From assembly GCF_043290135.1 (NCBI RefSeq), contig NC_134710.1, forward strand, positions 2,219,821 to 2,283,820: a stretch of 64,000 nucleotides of DNA, written 5' to 3'. How positions within the stretch are numbered: the stretch's first letter is position 1; each line of letters begins with the position of its first letter. The notes below the pieces were generated by a model that saw nothing but the letters and a program-made list of their open reading frames with translations, did not search any database and had not been told where the DNA came from. This DNA is from Rhipicephalus microplus (taxonomy: Eukaryota > Arthropoda > Arachnida > Ixodida > Ixodidae). Below are positions 45,401 to 55,275 of this stretch, piece by piece. The position numbers were made by a program, and so were the translations under genes.

Positions 45401-48400
45401 CATTTCCACAACACATGGTTGAATGTTGCTAATTGTCCACTGGCAGGGCAGTCCGCACGTTCAGGGTACATGGCATAAAGAACCACAGGTGAAGTGAGAA
45501 ATTTTAAATCGGCGCGCCACGCCCACGTCACTCAACACATTTTTTGCACATTTCAGTAGTTGTGGCTTTTCGTTAAACATAACTCAACCGCATCACTTCA
45601 TTTTCGCTTAATTGATGCCACACGACGTTATGTTTTGCTGTGCTGGCGCGCTAGAGGGATTACGAGGTTCGCATTCAGATCGTCGATGCTGGTTCGAATC
45701 CCGCTTCGTTCTTTCTTTTTCTGCACGTTCCGCCTTACTGCTATCACGCTGGAGGGCGCTGCTGGAGAACATGAACTACAGTTACTGTATATGCTATTTT
45801 TAGGTAGCATATGCAGTAACTCTAGCACGAACTAGCACGAACCGGGCGCGCAGGAGGAAGCAGAAGACCAAGAAGAGGTCGAAGAGGGCATGCGCGCTAG
45901 AAAGCTGGGAGCCGTTCGTTATAATGATACTCATCTTTTTATGCAAAACAGTATAGACGATTTCAACTATGCAAGCGTTGTGCCGCGAAAAAACTTCCGG
46001 TCAGCTCATTTACCAGCTTCTAACGTCCGAACTGAAAGCACATTTTCAAGTTCTGTTCTACGGTAAGGAAAGTCTATCTTTCGTTTTTCATAAAAGTGGC
46101 GTGCGTAAATTACAAGGGAATGTTTCATCATTTTTGTGTAGCTCAAAAGAACATTTACTTGAATATATTTTGTCAAAGAAGGGAAAGAAACTCAAAAATC
46201 GGCGGGCTATTTTCTGAAGCTTTTCTTTCTTTTGTTGTTGTTGTTCTGTTGCTTTTGTCGTTTTTTCCCATCGATGCTATGAAGGCACATCGGTGGACAA
46301 AATGGAATGTCATCAAAGGGCTGTGTTAACATTAAAAGGGTAGAACTAGAGCTCTGCTGAAAAACAGTGCTTTCGTCTTTCCAGTAGTTTTAGGCGAATG
46401 CATAAGAGACGCTGTCAGTCTTTCGTGTTCACACAGTGTGGTTCCCACATTGGTCGCTGGTGGTAATGCACAAATGCACGTTGCGGTCATATTGTGAAGC
46501 ATTGCGACTGAAGAGGCGAGAGACAATGGCGTCACTCCGATTCTCACCATAGTGATCACGTTGAGCACCATCTGTCCGGCCGTTTCGGGCTTGGCGGGGA
46601 CGCTGTGGCCCCCCCCTGGGCGAGGCATCGACAGTGAAGGGTGCGGCGGAGGTCTCGAAGCGACCCGGCGTGCTGCCACCGGCTCTCGTACTGGAGGCGG
46701 CCGACTTGCTTCTGCCACCTGCGTCAAAGAACAGGATCCGATCCAACGCTTCTTGCAACACCAAATCTGCTCTGATCCGGCGCTCATCCCGCGGTTGATG
46801 CAGCGGGAACGTACAGTTCTTGTGTAGGTTTTCACGTCGTTCTAAATCTATCGCTGAATGGAGCTCCATCACCGAGAAAGTCGAGGAAGTGTGCATGCAC
46901 GTGCTCAGGCGGGCGGTCACAGTATGACATGTTCGCTTGTCAGAACGGTAGTTTGAGCGACACAACCTGCCTTCGTTTTCATAACTGCAAAGGCGATGAG
47001 AATAGACGTCTCCTATAGCACATGTGTTGAAAGAAAAGGCCAGCTTCTCAGGGGGCATAGCAAACCTTTTATTTTTCTTCCCTGTTTTGAGGATGTCGCG
47101 GTTCACAAGTACAACGTCTAATTGCGAACCAGTGCGAAAAGTACTCACTTAACAACATGCACTGTACCGCCCTGTGTGAACTTGCCCACACTTTCAATAT
47201 CGCCCGTTTCGCGGCTGTGCGGGAAGGTTACCGTTAGCGTATGCGGACGCGTTTAAGCGCACACGCATGCTCGTGTTGACGTAAGTCTTTCTGCGCGGGA
47301 ACGCACCCGCAACGATAAACGCGCCAGCGCGATCACAGCAGCCACGCAGATGCAAGCGCATGCTTTCGAATACAAAGCTATAGCGCTCACGACGACGAAG
47401 TCTTACAGGAACGAAAATCAGGTGGTAAGCTGCATACTTATTAGCACCTGGAGTGCAGGTAGTCCTATGCCCTGAAGTAGAGGTGAATGTTAGATTCCCT
47501 GTACGACCGAAAAGTGGAGAGAGTGCACGCTTCGCTGGAAGACGTGTTGTGCTAATCCCTGAAAATTGTCACAAGGCGCGAACATCACGTCGAAAAGGCT
47601 GGCGGTCACTCATCTCTCACCAAACGGGATGAGGTACTGTCGACGACACGAGTGTTAAGAAGGATTGTATGTCGTCATGCGAAACTACTAGATTAGTTGC
47701 ACGTTATGTCAAGGTGTCAGGTCAGTGTTACATCCAAGTTCACCAAATATACCTGCCGTCATCATGCATCAATCAACCAATCAATAACTCAATCACTCAA
47801 TCAATCAATGTTTTATTTCCTTTCGATGGCAAGAGTGCGGGATGAAAAGTTCGATAATTTGACGAGGTTTACACGGCGTCACTAGGTGGCAAACCACCAA
47901 AAAGACGGACAATCATGCTTGAGGAATACAAAATGATGAAGCGATCAAATGAGGTCGTGGCTTGATGAACGGTGAGCGAATGGTGAAAGCTACGTGAAAC
48001 TGCGTGAAGTGCGAAAGATTTAAGGAATAAAATGAGGGGGGGGGGGGGGTCACTGGGATAAAATCAGTCATCACAGTCGACACACAAATAGATAATGAAG
48101 ATAACGTTTGCTTTGAACCCGTCTTACGTACCCTGTGAGGTTTGCTTTATACTTCCGTTTTAGTTGGCAGAAAGTAGTCGCAAAGTTTTCTCACTATATC
48201 AGTAAAAAAAGAGCAAAAAGAAAACTGGAGTGCGTCGAGCACCCGTTCAATTTATGCCAGTCCGCTGTTTGAAGAGAGTATGCTGATTAGTCGAGAAGGG
48301 AGTCGTTCTCGTGACAACTACTAGACGCAAATGAAAGCAATAAAGCGACGCCACGTAATGCACTAATTTAGCATACCTCACCGTACCCCTCGAGAAAAAA

Positions 48401-49395
48401 TTAAGCATCTACACAACATGCAAAATAAATGAATTAACAAATTTTCCATTCCAAACGTGAGACGAAAACTAAGTGCTACTCATGGCAGTTATTCACGGCA
48501 CTAGTTTAAATAAACAACAATACCTGCCACCACTGAATGAACGCAGCGGTATATAGCGATAAAACCTAGAATTAACGTTACATTTCTTTAAAATTTGATA
48601 TTTTTTCGCCATCATTGGTAAACTGGAGCCCGCTGTAAAAGCTATCCTTTGATAGCTTGACAACGACTTGGACACCTATGAATAAATACTTTGGTGGTAA
48701 GACATTCGCAAAAAAGCAGATAAAAAACTAGGTAAGGCTTCGACATAACTGTAAATTGCAACTTAGAATTGTGGCAGCTTGGTCTAGTTGGTATGGCATG
48801 ACGATAGTTATAGCGCGAGAACAAAACGACGACACAGAGACAAGAAGGACACGAAAGACACGAGCGCTAACTTCCAACTGAGTTTATTGCGCAGAGCACG
48901 AAAATATATAGAGGAGACAGTAACCATGTGATAAAAACCATATGGCACAAAGAGCAGAACATGAGTAAGAAAAACAAAAACAAACAACACAAAAACAAAA
49001 GCACTGAAAAACAGCAAAGAAAAAAAGAAAAATCTAGAAGAAAATGATTTTCGTTTTCTTCTAGATTTTTCTTTGCTGTTTTCTTTACCAAAACTTAGTA
49101 CATCATTCATAAAACCCACTACCACGCTATCTAGACTCTCAAAAAGAATGGAGAACCACCCCGATGCATGCCAAGATGGCGAAGACACTCACCACGAGGC
49201 TTAGCTATGGTGTGGCGACCGCGAGCAGAAGTTGTGCGGCGCCGGCCACGGCCCGGGGTCGGCACGGGCGGCTCGGGCATCGTGTCCTCAATAAGCGTGG
49301 ATGACGCCTGGGTGCCCTCGCCGCAGTCTTCCTCCATGTTGTCCTCCATGGACGCGGCGGTCCTCGGCAAGTACGAAATCAGGGGCCGATCCGTG
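36246..49395 (-). CDS. Divergent forkhead (FOX) transcription factor gene, seven exons
   Basis: Minus-strand exons at 49193-49395, 46548-46718, 43938-44124, 41791-42016, 40207-40261, 37799-37911 and 36246-36408 join in consistent phase (2/1, then 0 after correcting one extra G, 1, 2, 0, 2) with canonical GT-AG sites. They give about 371 residues to a TGA at 36246. The forkhead domain spans the last 32 residues of the fourth of these exons and all of the fifth and sixth: PSTKLVQLIAQAI (helix 1), VTHVYAALQSKYPYY (helix 2), WKSSVRHALFQKWFVKV (recognition helix), SSYFWGLNYYL (wing). A basic cluster KKPLGRKRR near the C-terminus would serve nuclear import. Forkhead proteins bind DNA through helix 3. 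The closest visible style is FOXM/FOXN-like, but divergence is high. The start is not settled: the first exon listed is internal by phase. Confidence 0.8.
36480..37798. other. Last FOX intron region
   Basis: Contains a 22-bp inverted repeat (37601-37622 against 37674-37695, one mismatch, 51-base loop), CA/GC dinucleotide runs at 37365-37410 and 37740-37770, and no other gene. Confidence 0.5.
37799..37911 (-). CDS. FOX gene exon, recognition helix and wing
   Basis: Acceptor CTCGCAG|AGC; donor CAG|GTGGGT. Encodes SSVRHALFQKWFVKVCPTSM, CENVRHSSYFWGLNYYL. With the preceding WK it completes W-K-S-S-V-R-H, the forkhead signature. The Asn that normally precedes Ser-Ile-Arg-His and the one following His are replaced by Ser and Ala. 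An earlier GT after FVK (AAG|GTATGC) is a possible alternative donor that would remove the wing. Confidence 0.85.
37912..40206. other. FOX intron
   Basis: About 2.3 kb with no exon-like or recognised LINE sequence. A block starting GGGGCGTAGCCAGGGG (39268-39330) repeats the one near 18430. Confidence 0.45.
40207..40261 (-). CDS. FOX gene micro-exon, helix 2 to helix 3 turn
   Basis: 55 bases, acceptor GTTACAG|GAGC, donor AAG|GTAAGT. Completes a Gln codon and encodes SKYPYYKLLDKGGINIWK, which aligns with the FPYY/F...W[QK] segment of forkhead domains. Phase 2 in, phase 0 out. Confidence 0.85.
41254..41364. mobile_element. 111-bp element with 15-bp perfect terminal inverted repeats
   Basis: TTAAGGTTTGACAGC at 41254-41268 and its exact complement at 41350-41364, in the FOX intron between 40261 and 41791. 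The interior has GACAAGCGCTATGTGTCC, a word class seen in the other short hairpin repeats. Looks like a miniature inverted-repeat element; no target duplication is obvious. Confidence 0.5.
41791..42016 (-). CDS. FOX gene exon, helix 1 of forkhead domain
   Basis: Acceptor TATTCGCAG|GTGG; donor TTGCA|GTGAGT. Phase 1 in, phase 2 out. Begins with a strongly basic segment (PVRRRRRVAVDGDERV), then VPQTGRWSSLLPVGTVVRRP and the forkhead start TKLVQLIAQAIHESPHRVLR, VTHVYAALQ. The usual PPYSY entry motif is replaced by PSTKL. The exon is markedly G+C-rich compared with its introns. Confidence 0.8.
42845..43640 (+). mobile_element. LINE 3' fragment, plus strand (RNase H and tail)
   Basis: Plus-strand translation gives MAILCDSQLAMQALLQPDQA (RNase H Asp motif), then HGNEEVDATAKAAHH in a shifted frame, then LQHITSCPTLAGERRVMVSRHRLLGLPAATVKD (Cys/His tail). 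Frameshifted and 5'-truncated. It lies antisense inside a FOX intron and is the only larger LINE piece on the plus strand. Confidence 0.7.
43938..44124 (-). CDS. FOX gene exon before the DNA-binding domain
   Basis: Acceptor GACTCGCAG|GGC; donor CCCCC|GTGAGT. Phase 0 in, phase 1 out. Encodes GSEWVIDMQAEQYISAILPD, then Ser/Thr/Gly-rich PSTTIYATGHTSGHSANAP and acidic GFEEERPVMSSQRRP. No known domain, but a tryptophan-containing amphipathic start followed by a flexible stretch suits a regulatory region. Confidence 0.75.
44350..44422. repeat. (AGT)n(AGG)n compound microsatellite
   Basis: (GTA)n followed by (GGA)n with one GCA interruption. Confidence 0.9.
44540..44785 (+). mobile_element. tRNA-derived SINE (Ruka-like), full length
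   Basis: Head with B box GGGATCGAATCCC (44578-44590), body TACACGTTAAAGAACACCAG and GGAGCCCTAGACTATACGGC, end TGGTTTTGAAACGTATAAAACCC. Antisense to the FOX gene, in the intron between 44124 and 46548. Confidence 0.75.
45205..45540 (-). mobile_element. I-clade LINE 3' fragment
   Basis: Minus strand reads YPERADCPASGQLATFNHVL, WKCQAIGSALSEDRWAALL and GFMAPTWD followed by stop, the Cys/His C-terminus of ORF2, then AATAAAGTTTTACTCATCATC. Strongly 5'-truncated; same strand as the FOX gene. Confidence 0.75.
45640..45710 (+). other. tRNA-like head with B box
   Basis: TGGCGCGCTAGAGGG and GGTTCGAATCCCG (45691-45703) are spaced like polymerase III A and B boxes. No anticodon-stem pairing was confirmed; probably a SINE head or tRNA pseudogene. 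Confidence 0.35.
46548..46718 (-). CDS. FOX gene exon with a one-base homopolymer shift
   Basis: Acceptor TTCTTTGACGCAG|GTGG; donor ATG|GTGAGA. The incoming frame reads GGRSKSAASSTRAGGSTPGR, FETSAAPFTVDASPRGG. The outgoing frame required by the next exon reads GHSVPAKPETAGQMVLNVITM. The switch falls in a run of eight G (plus-strand C at 46609-46616); seven would keep one frame and restore the expected phase 0 at the donor. The incoming frame is also open far upstream to 47148, so a longer alternative exon cannot be excluded. Confidence 0.65.
46719..49192. other. FOX intron with short repeats
   Basis: Includes a (TCAA)n-type run with GTTTTATTTCC at 47764-47815, possibly the 3' edge of an old LINE, and a G homopolymer near 48035. 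At about 48775-48900 a tRNA-like TTGGTCTAGTTGGTATGG is followed by a block with GACACGAGCGCTAAC, probably a SINE. A/T-rich hairpin arms TCTAGAAGAAAA and its complement lie at about 49007-49084. Confidence 0.45.
49193..49395 (-). CDS. FOX gene exon, N-terminal acidic/basic region
   Basis: Acceptor TTTCAG at 49396-49401 with a CTGAC branch-like site upstream; donor GTG|GTGAGT at 49192. Encodes TDRPLISYLPRTAASMEDN, MEEDCGEGTQASST, PPVPTPGRGRRRTTSARGR and AKPRG. An ATG at 49349 could serve as start if this were the first coding exon, but the frame stays open to the acceptor. An alternative acceptor (CCTAG) at 49403 would change the incoming phase from 2 to 1. Confidence 0.65.
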
Positions 49396-50127
49396 CTGAA
49401 ACCTAGGAGGGTCAGTGCGATGGTAACCCATCACTGCTCAGCAGCCGCGATGATTAAAAAGCCGTCTGTTTGGCGAAAGCAGACGATAAATGCTGTTTGC
49501 TCTCACCTTGACCGCGCAGCTTCAGTGTCTTGCGTGCGATGCCCTCCACCCTGGCTTTTTAATTGGCGCAGTGCGCGTGTGCACATGGCAAATAAAACAA
49601 ACAAGAACAAATGAGAGCAATGAGATCACGTGACCCGTGATTTCGCGGAACGCTGACAGCATTTTCTTTGTGTTGCTTGGTCTTGTACGAAACTTGACCG
49701 ATGTGTCATCGGCTGACCTACTTAGGTCGGAGGGGGGGATGGGGAAGGGGAATTCGCTTTGGAGCTGGGAAGCATGCATACTTTTGAAGGACTCGAAAAT
49801 AGAAGGGAAATGAAATCGATTTGGACATAGGGAAATATATTAGAGTCGGGGTACCTCAGCGAGAGTGGTATTTACATGTGCAAAATAAGAAATAAAAATA
49901 ACATAAAAGGTGATGCACAAAAGATGGCAGTAGTGTGAGCGCTCTCAATGTCCTGTCATTTCGACTTCTCTGCTCCATATTTGAGTTATTTTGGTCACGT
50001 TGAAAAAAAAAACAGTGTGTTTGAAGTTCCCACTAATCCAACTTAGCGCATTATGTACCACAATTTTTCTTCTTTTTTCACTGGTTTGTCCATGTCAAGG
50101 TCCGGCTGCAACGTATAGCATTGCAGC

Positions 50128-50424
50128 GTGGAGGCCTTTCAAGCTGAGGTTCCACTGTTTGACGGCGTTACCAATGTAGAAAAAAGCAATAAAAGCGCAC
50201 TCTTTCTGAAGTTTCTACTGCTATATCAAGCTTCGCGGTATTCCACAGAGTTTGACTCGAAAGAAAACGACATGGCTAAATACCTGGCTACGCCTGGTGT
50301 TGTTGCTCAGTTTTACATCGATGCTTTGGGTATGCCAGGGAGTATCTGGAATCTTGGCCAGGATGTGCGGACAAATTATGAAGCGCATGAGTACTTAATG
50401 GGTGCTGAACTAAAGTGTAGCTAA
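50128..50424 (+). CDS. Open frame of 98 codons, unknown
   Basis: Plus strand, antisense inside the FOX locus. Reads VEKSNKSALFLKFLLLYQAS, EFDSKENDMAKYLATPGV and IWNLGQDVRTNYEAHEYLMG, ending TAG. Composition looks protein-like (balanced charged and aromatic residues). An acceptor-like ATTGCAG lies just upstream at about 50120-50126, so it may be a single exon or a fragment of a DNA element. No family recognised. Confidence 0.3.
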   Translation: MEAFQAEVPLFDGVTNVEKSNKSALFLKFLLLYQASRYSTEFDSKENDMAKYLATPGVVAQFYIDALGMPGSIWNLGQDVRTNYEAHEYLMGAELKCS

Positions 50425-50499
50425 AGGTCTCGTTTTTCAGACATTACGCAGGTGTGATTTGAGACGCTTTCAGCGTTTCACTAACGTAGGGGAGCTAGA

Positions 50500-51200
50500 A
50501 GTGGTTAAACTGAGTGCGGGCTTTATGTTTGATTACTAATGGAAGTCGCAGTAGCGTAGTTTAATTATTTAATTGCTTGTCTCTGAAGCTTATCCCTGAA
50601 TACTTTTTTTGTCTCTCTACTATCGTGCATGGTATGAAGCCGGTTTTGTTGTTTCTACTCGGCTAGCCAGAGAATGAATAGCGTTTATATTTACAATAAT
50701 AAATGGTAAGAATAAAAAAATTGTGAGAACTTGAATACTGTATGATTTTTGCAGCTGTAGCAACGAATTTTTTATTCACGCATACCACGCACGTCACAGG
50801 CGCACCTTCCGGAACGCTTCTGTTTTGACACCTAAATTTGTCACTAATGTTAAAGATTAAGCCGTTAATTAAAAGTGCTAGCAGGGATATATGTATTTGA
50901 ACAGAACGTGGCCTTTATGCGTGACTTATAACGGAAGCCCCAATAATAAACACTACATTAATCTGTGTTGCTGCATGTTATGTCTTTGGTTTTATTGCTG
51001 TGCTCGGCTAGCTAAATCAGAGATGTTGCTTACATTTAGACAGAACGTAGTTAATGTTATGGATAATAAACTGTAACAGTTTGATCCCTGTAGAATCTTT
51101 ACAATGGCCATAATTAATTATTGATTCGTGCGTTGCAGCATATCTCAAACGTACCTTATATGCACCGATTGAAATGCTTGACTTTTGAAACAGTTCAACC
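50500..51200. repeat. Two diverged tandem units of about 346 bp
   Basis: Shared anchors: GCATGGTATG.AGCCGG/GCATGTTATGTCTTTGG (50627 and 50973), CTCGGCTAGC, then AATAATAAA.TG and CACGCATACCACGCAC-like sequence. A third partial unit resembles 52285-52440 (GGATAGTAAACTGTAACAG). Strongly diverged; origin unknown. Confidence 0.45.
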
Positions 51201-51344
51201 GGTCGCCATAGTTAAATTTTAAGACATAGTAGGGACGATAATGTGTGAGTTGGGTGGTAAATGCTTGAAGCGTATTAGATATATACATACTCCCAAAGAT
51301 AATCTCCGATGAAGACCTGTGAATAATGGAAGCTAAATGCTGGA

Positions 51345-51475
51345 GGATCGTGTATACTGTGCGATTTCAGCCCACGTTAAAGAACATCAGGTAGTCGCAA
51401 TTTTCAGAACCTTCCAGTACGCTGTCTCTCATAATCAACCGTAGTTTTGCGGCGTGAAACCTCATGTATTAGACG
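51345..51475 (+). mobile_element. SINE 3' part (Ruka-like), diverged
   Basis: CCCACGTTAAAGAACATCAGG, CTCTCATAATCAACCGTAGTTTTGCGGCGTGAAACC match the SINE body. Confidence 0.65.
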
Positions 51476-51479
51476 GCTT

Positions 51480-53335
51480 TAGTTTCGCGTACGTAGAGCT
51501 TCTACGCGTAAGCAGCGCGCATGCGCAGAACATAGCGGTCGTGCACGCTAGACTCACGGATGTACGTGAGATTTGATTCTTTGCGTACGTTTCTTGCGCA
51601 CGTAGCCGCTCGAACATGATATAGCGTGCGAAGACGGCTTGCGTCGAAGTGCGGCCACGGGATGAGTGGAATGGCTCCGCGCCTTCGCTTTTCGAAGATT
51701 GACGATTTAGACCTGCGATGTGAGGGAATGCAACCCTTTCGAGGAAAACATGGGGCACGCAGTGCGGTTAAATGAGATGGCTGTGCAGGGTCGCACCAAA
51801 CGGTGTTCAGCGCTCGCGCTGTTAGCGACAGGACGGACCTCTGCTGCTCGCGCAACACGCGGAGCGAGACTTGGTGTTCTCCATTCAGCGTATAAGGCAC
51901 AATGCGGGACTACGCTGGTCAGTACGAAGTTTTCTTTTCCTTGGTGGCACCTCCTAAGTTCGGAGCAGAGGAGGCGTACTTGGAAGAAGAAAAGTTGGTC
52001 GAAGGAAATTTGACAATCGCGACAGAAAACAGCTACAAATTGAGAATCTTTAAGGAGGCACTGTGGAGCCCTTGGAGCCGAAGCACATCAACTGTCAATA
52101 AGAAATTCCCAGCAGATGGAGCTACGTGGTAGCTCTCACCGCGCGTCGCGTCCCGTGTACGCTGAGCGCCTTTATGGGTGGGGAGGGGGAAGTAAAGATG
52201 ATAGAAAAAAAAAATGAAGAGAAAAAGAAGGAGAGAAAAGCGTAGCGAGAAATAGTCTTGACAGCGCAACCGAATATAGCAAGTGTTACGGATAGTAAAC
52301 TGTAACAGTGTGAAGACTGTAGGTTTGTTACAGTTGTCGTATAACCAACTGATGCACGCGTTCGAGCGCTTCGCAGCGCTTTTTACGCACCATTTAGAAC
52401 GCTTCAGCTTTTAAAGCATTTCAACCAGTGAAAAGTTAAAATTCCTATGTCTGAAATATTCAAATTCGAATTTGAAATTCTTCCTTTCAAAGATGTTTTA
52501 TAAAAAAAAGACAGGGGATTGTAATTTATAACTGGACTTTATCCCCTGGTCCTGTTACTTGCAGTTTTGTAAAAAGCGTTTGCCACAAGAAATCGTTTTT
52601 TTTTTTTGCCCAAAGAGATTATTTTTTCTCGTGTTTTCCTGCGAATTTTTTATTCGCGAGCGCCAGTTTTACGCGAGATCTCCATTTATCAGGTAATACA
52701 ACGCTAACACGTCAAGATGCCACCTTTCGGGGACGTCAATTTGGACCTGGTCTGCCCCGGTTACTGACCTCAGGCAGATGACGGTCATCACCGGGTGAAT
52801 TCAATTTCTCTCGACCTTAGATACGTAATACCACGCATATACAACCCCCGAGAGCCATCCGAAATATTTGTTTATTGATAGCTGCTTAAGCTCGCACGAT
52901 TTGTTGTTTGGAAAATGTCGCCAGGCAGATGTTGTAGGCCGTGCGCTTCGGCCTTGTCCGCTGTATACCTGTGAGTCAGAGAAAAATTGTTAGGCAGTCA
53001 TTGCACTGAGGTAGAATGAAGAGAGCGTTGCTCTCTGAAGAGCAATAGCCAACTTGAGTCAATGGTATAACAACTATTCAACATCATTACTTTGCACCTT
53101 TTTTTTTTGTGAGGAGCAAACGTGAAAAAAAAAAGAAACAAAGGCAGGATAGTGTCCTGCATTGTCATGTTGTGTACGACTGTAGTTAGCTAGAAAACAT
53201 CAGGCGGTCTATTGGTCAACATTAACAGCCATTATTTATTATGACACGTTTCGCTATCTCTTTGCTTGCTCACGTTTAATTATTACTCCTTGTTTGAAAA
53301 GTGAATACTATCATGAGAGTAGAGTTATGATAGTG
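51480..53335. other. FOX locus non-coding
   Basis: No gene recognised. A-rich run at 52205-52245; partial third copy of the 346-bp repeat at 52285-52440. Confidence 0.4.
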
Positions 53336-53339
53336 AAAT

Positions 53340-53490
53340 AGGCGGTAATGTTGTAGGCCCGTGTGCTCAGATTTGGGTGCACGTTAAAGAACCCCAGCTG
53401 GTCGAAATTTCCGGAGCCCTCCACTACGGCGTCTCTCATAATCATATAGTGGTTTTGGGACGTTAAACTCCACATATCAATAAATTATAA
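53340..53490 (+). mobile_element. SINE (Ruka-like) body, well conserved
   Basis: GTGCACGTTAAAGAACCCCAG, CGAAATTTCCGGAGCCCTCC, CTCTCATAATCATATAGTGG and GGGACGTTAAACTCCACATATC. Best-preserved body in the window; the head is mostly missing. Confidence 0.8.
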
Positions 53491-54308
53491 TGTAATGGGG
53501 TGAGTGTGGCAAACGAGATCCCGAGCGTTGCCAAGTTCCTTTCGTGTGAGTAGACATAAGTGTAAGTGCAAGCGAATGCAGGTGTCGATACCTAAAACGA
53601 GGCACCGATATCCACGCACAGCTGCGCCTGGTTAGTGTGAGTGAGCTCTAGAGCGACAGTGAATGTGTGTGCACGAGTTGATGAGACTCTAAATGTGGCC
53701 TCATCGAGAATATTGAATGGTCGTGACTATACAGACATTTTCGTTGGGGGCGTCCGCCGCAGCTCTGCAAACACAGGCAGCCATTGGAAATATCTCGCTA
53801 GTGGCTTCTGCGGAGCCTCGTAAGGTGGCGGGAAGAGTAAGTGACAGGCATAACCATCCGTTTTCAGCTCCACTGACTGCAGTAAATCTACTAGCGGTCG
53901 CTTGTCAGTCATTAGCAATTTGCAATGTTTTGTGACCACGTGTTTCGAGTGCGAGTTCTAACTCGTCCTCGCACCGTGAATTCCTCGACTGCTTGGAGTG
54001 ACAGCCCCGCAAAGACCCGGGTTGGAGGACCGAACCCGAGTATGCTCGGGTTTGATACCCGGACTAAAAGTAATTTTCATCCAACTCCTTTTTCGCGAGC
54101 TTTCCTTTTTCTGAGAAATCCACATAGATTTCCTTGTCGCCTCATGCTAGGTGCGATTGGCTTCCTATTACCCATTCGACATCCATCAGAGACACCCAGA
54201 AGCCTGCGTCCGCAGAGCTGCTGCGGGCGCTCAACGCAATCTACCTGTGGTACCTGCGGTAGCTAGGCACACGCTGCGTGCGCTGCGCTGACGCACGTCC
54301 CCTCTCAC

Positions 54309-54765
54309 TCTTCGTCCCACACGAGATCCATGGCCGTCCCCGTCAGCGTAGACGACAATGGCCTTCTGCGAAGTGACTTCATCCATGCCGTTCATCTCCT
54401 TCGCGTCTTCGTCGTCGGTGGCGGAGACGACGACCTCGTCCCTTTCCTCTGTGAGGCTTAACCGGGCTAGGTCCTGGCTCTGCCGGTTCACGAAGTTGTC
54501 CTCGTATGAGTGGCGTCGGTGAGGCATCGCCTCTGCGGTCGCCGCCACCGCGGTCGCCTTGCGCTGCAACCGAGCCGTCTTGGATGGTCGGGAACCGGGG
54601 CAGGACCTGAAGGGACTCTGCTTGGTCCGATGGGTGCCCTTTGAGCAGTCGGCATCGCGGAGGTCCCACTCTGAGATCCAGCCCGGGAGCCGGGACTCCA
54701 CGCCCCAGGTTGAGAGCCGAGTGTCTGGTGGACGGACGTTGGCACCGTCTCCGGACGCGAAATGC
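54309..54765 (-). CDS. Candidate upstream exon, possibly of the FOX gene
   Basis: Acceptor GACTCCCCGCAG|GCAT at 54766; donor AGA|GTGAGA at 54308. The coding-like frame reads RLSTWGVESRLPGWISEWDL, TRPSKTARLQRKATAVA-like basic sequence, LARLSLTEERDEVVVSATDD and AIVVYADGDGHGSR. The frame extends upstream through ATG codons at 54785 and 54863, so it could also hold the start. It ends in phase 0, while the exon at 49193-49395 needs phase 2 (or 1), so a missing exon or a different donor is required. The link to the FOX gene is inferred from strand and position. Confidence 0.5.
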
Positions 54766-54869
54766 CTGCGGGGAGTCAAGGTCATGAAGTGTGGAAGTAT
54801 AAATAAATTGCACCATCTCCCGATAAAGAGAACTATGTGTAGATGCGAAGCAGCAGGCGCCAAAGCTTA

Positions 54870-54920
54870 CACTGGCGGCCGCATTGTCGCTCGCGCTCAT
54901 CGCGGCGTTGCGCAGGATAG
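54870..54920 (-). CDS. Possible initiating exon
   Basis: ATG in the context GCCGCGATGA opens MSASDNAAAS and is followed by GT|GTAAGC. The phase does not fit the acceptor at 54766 in its best frame, so this is weak. Confidence 0.2.
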
Positions 54921-55189
54921 AAATCTGGAGAGGTGCAAAGCGTGCAGTGATGGATCGGCATTTCCTACTGTAACATGCCAATCACTGATAATGGGCAATG
55001 AGAGAAAGACGACTCTTATTGATTACAGAGACCGGCAGTCCATTTTTAGTTAACGCGCATTTTGCGAATATTTATGGTCCAAGAACACACGGGAGAAATC
55101 TTCAACCGGAACTACCTTGGAGGTCAAGATCCAGTGTACGGGATGGCCAGTGAACGGCTTTGCAGCTCGAGCAGTCCTTGTTTTCAATT

Positions 55190-55275
55190 AAGAAACTCTA
55201 GCAGACCCTGCTTAATGCTCTCCCATAGTAGAGTACCTGGTACTCTAAATCGTTACTCACTTTTTCCAAACCCAC
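55190..55275 (+). repeat. Remnant related to the giant inverted repeat
   Basis: GCTCTCCCATAGTAGAGTACCTGGTACTCTAAATCGTTACTCAC resembles blocks at 880-930 and 14580-14630 in the two arms, showing that the arm sequence is a dispersed family. Confidence 0.5.

Noticed and set aside
46429..47148. 239-codon minus-strand frame
   Set aside because: Most of it lies upstream of a strong acceptor at 46718 that fits the FOX exon phase. The upstream part is kept only as a possible alternative exon, not a separate gene.
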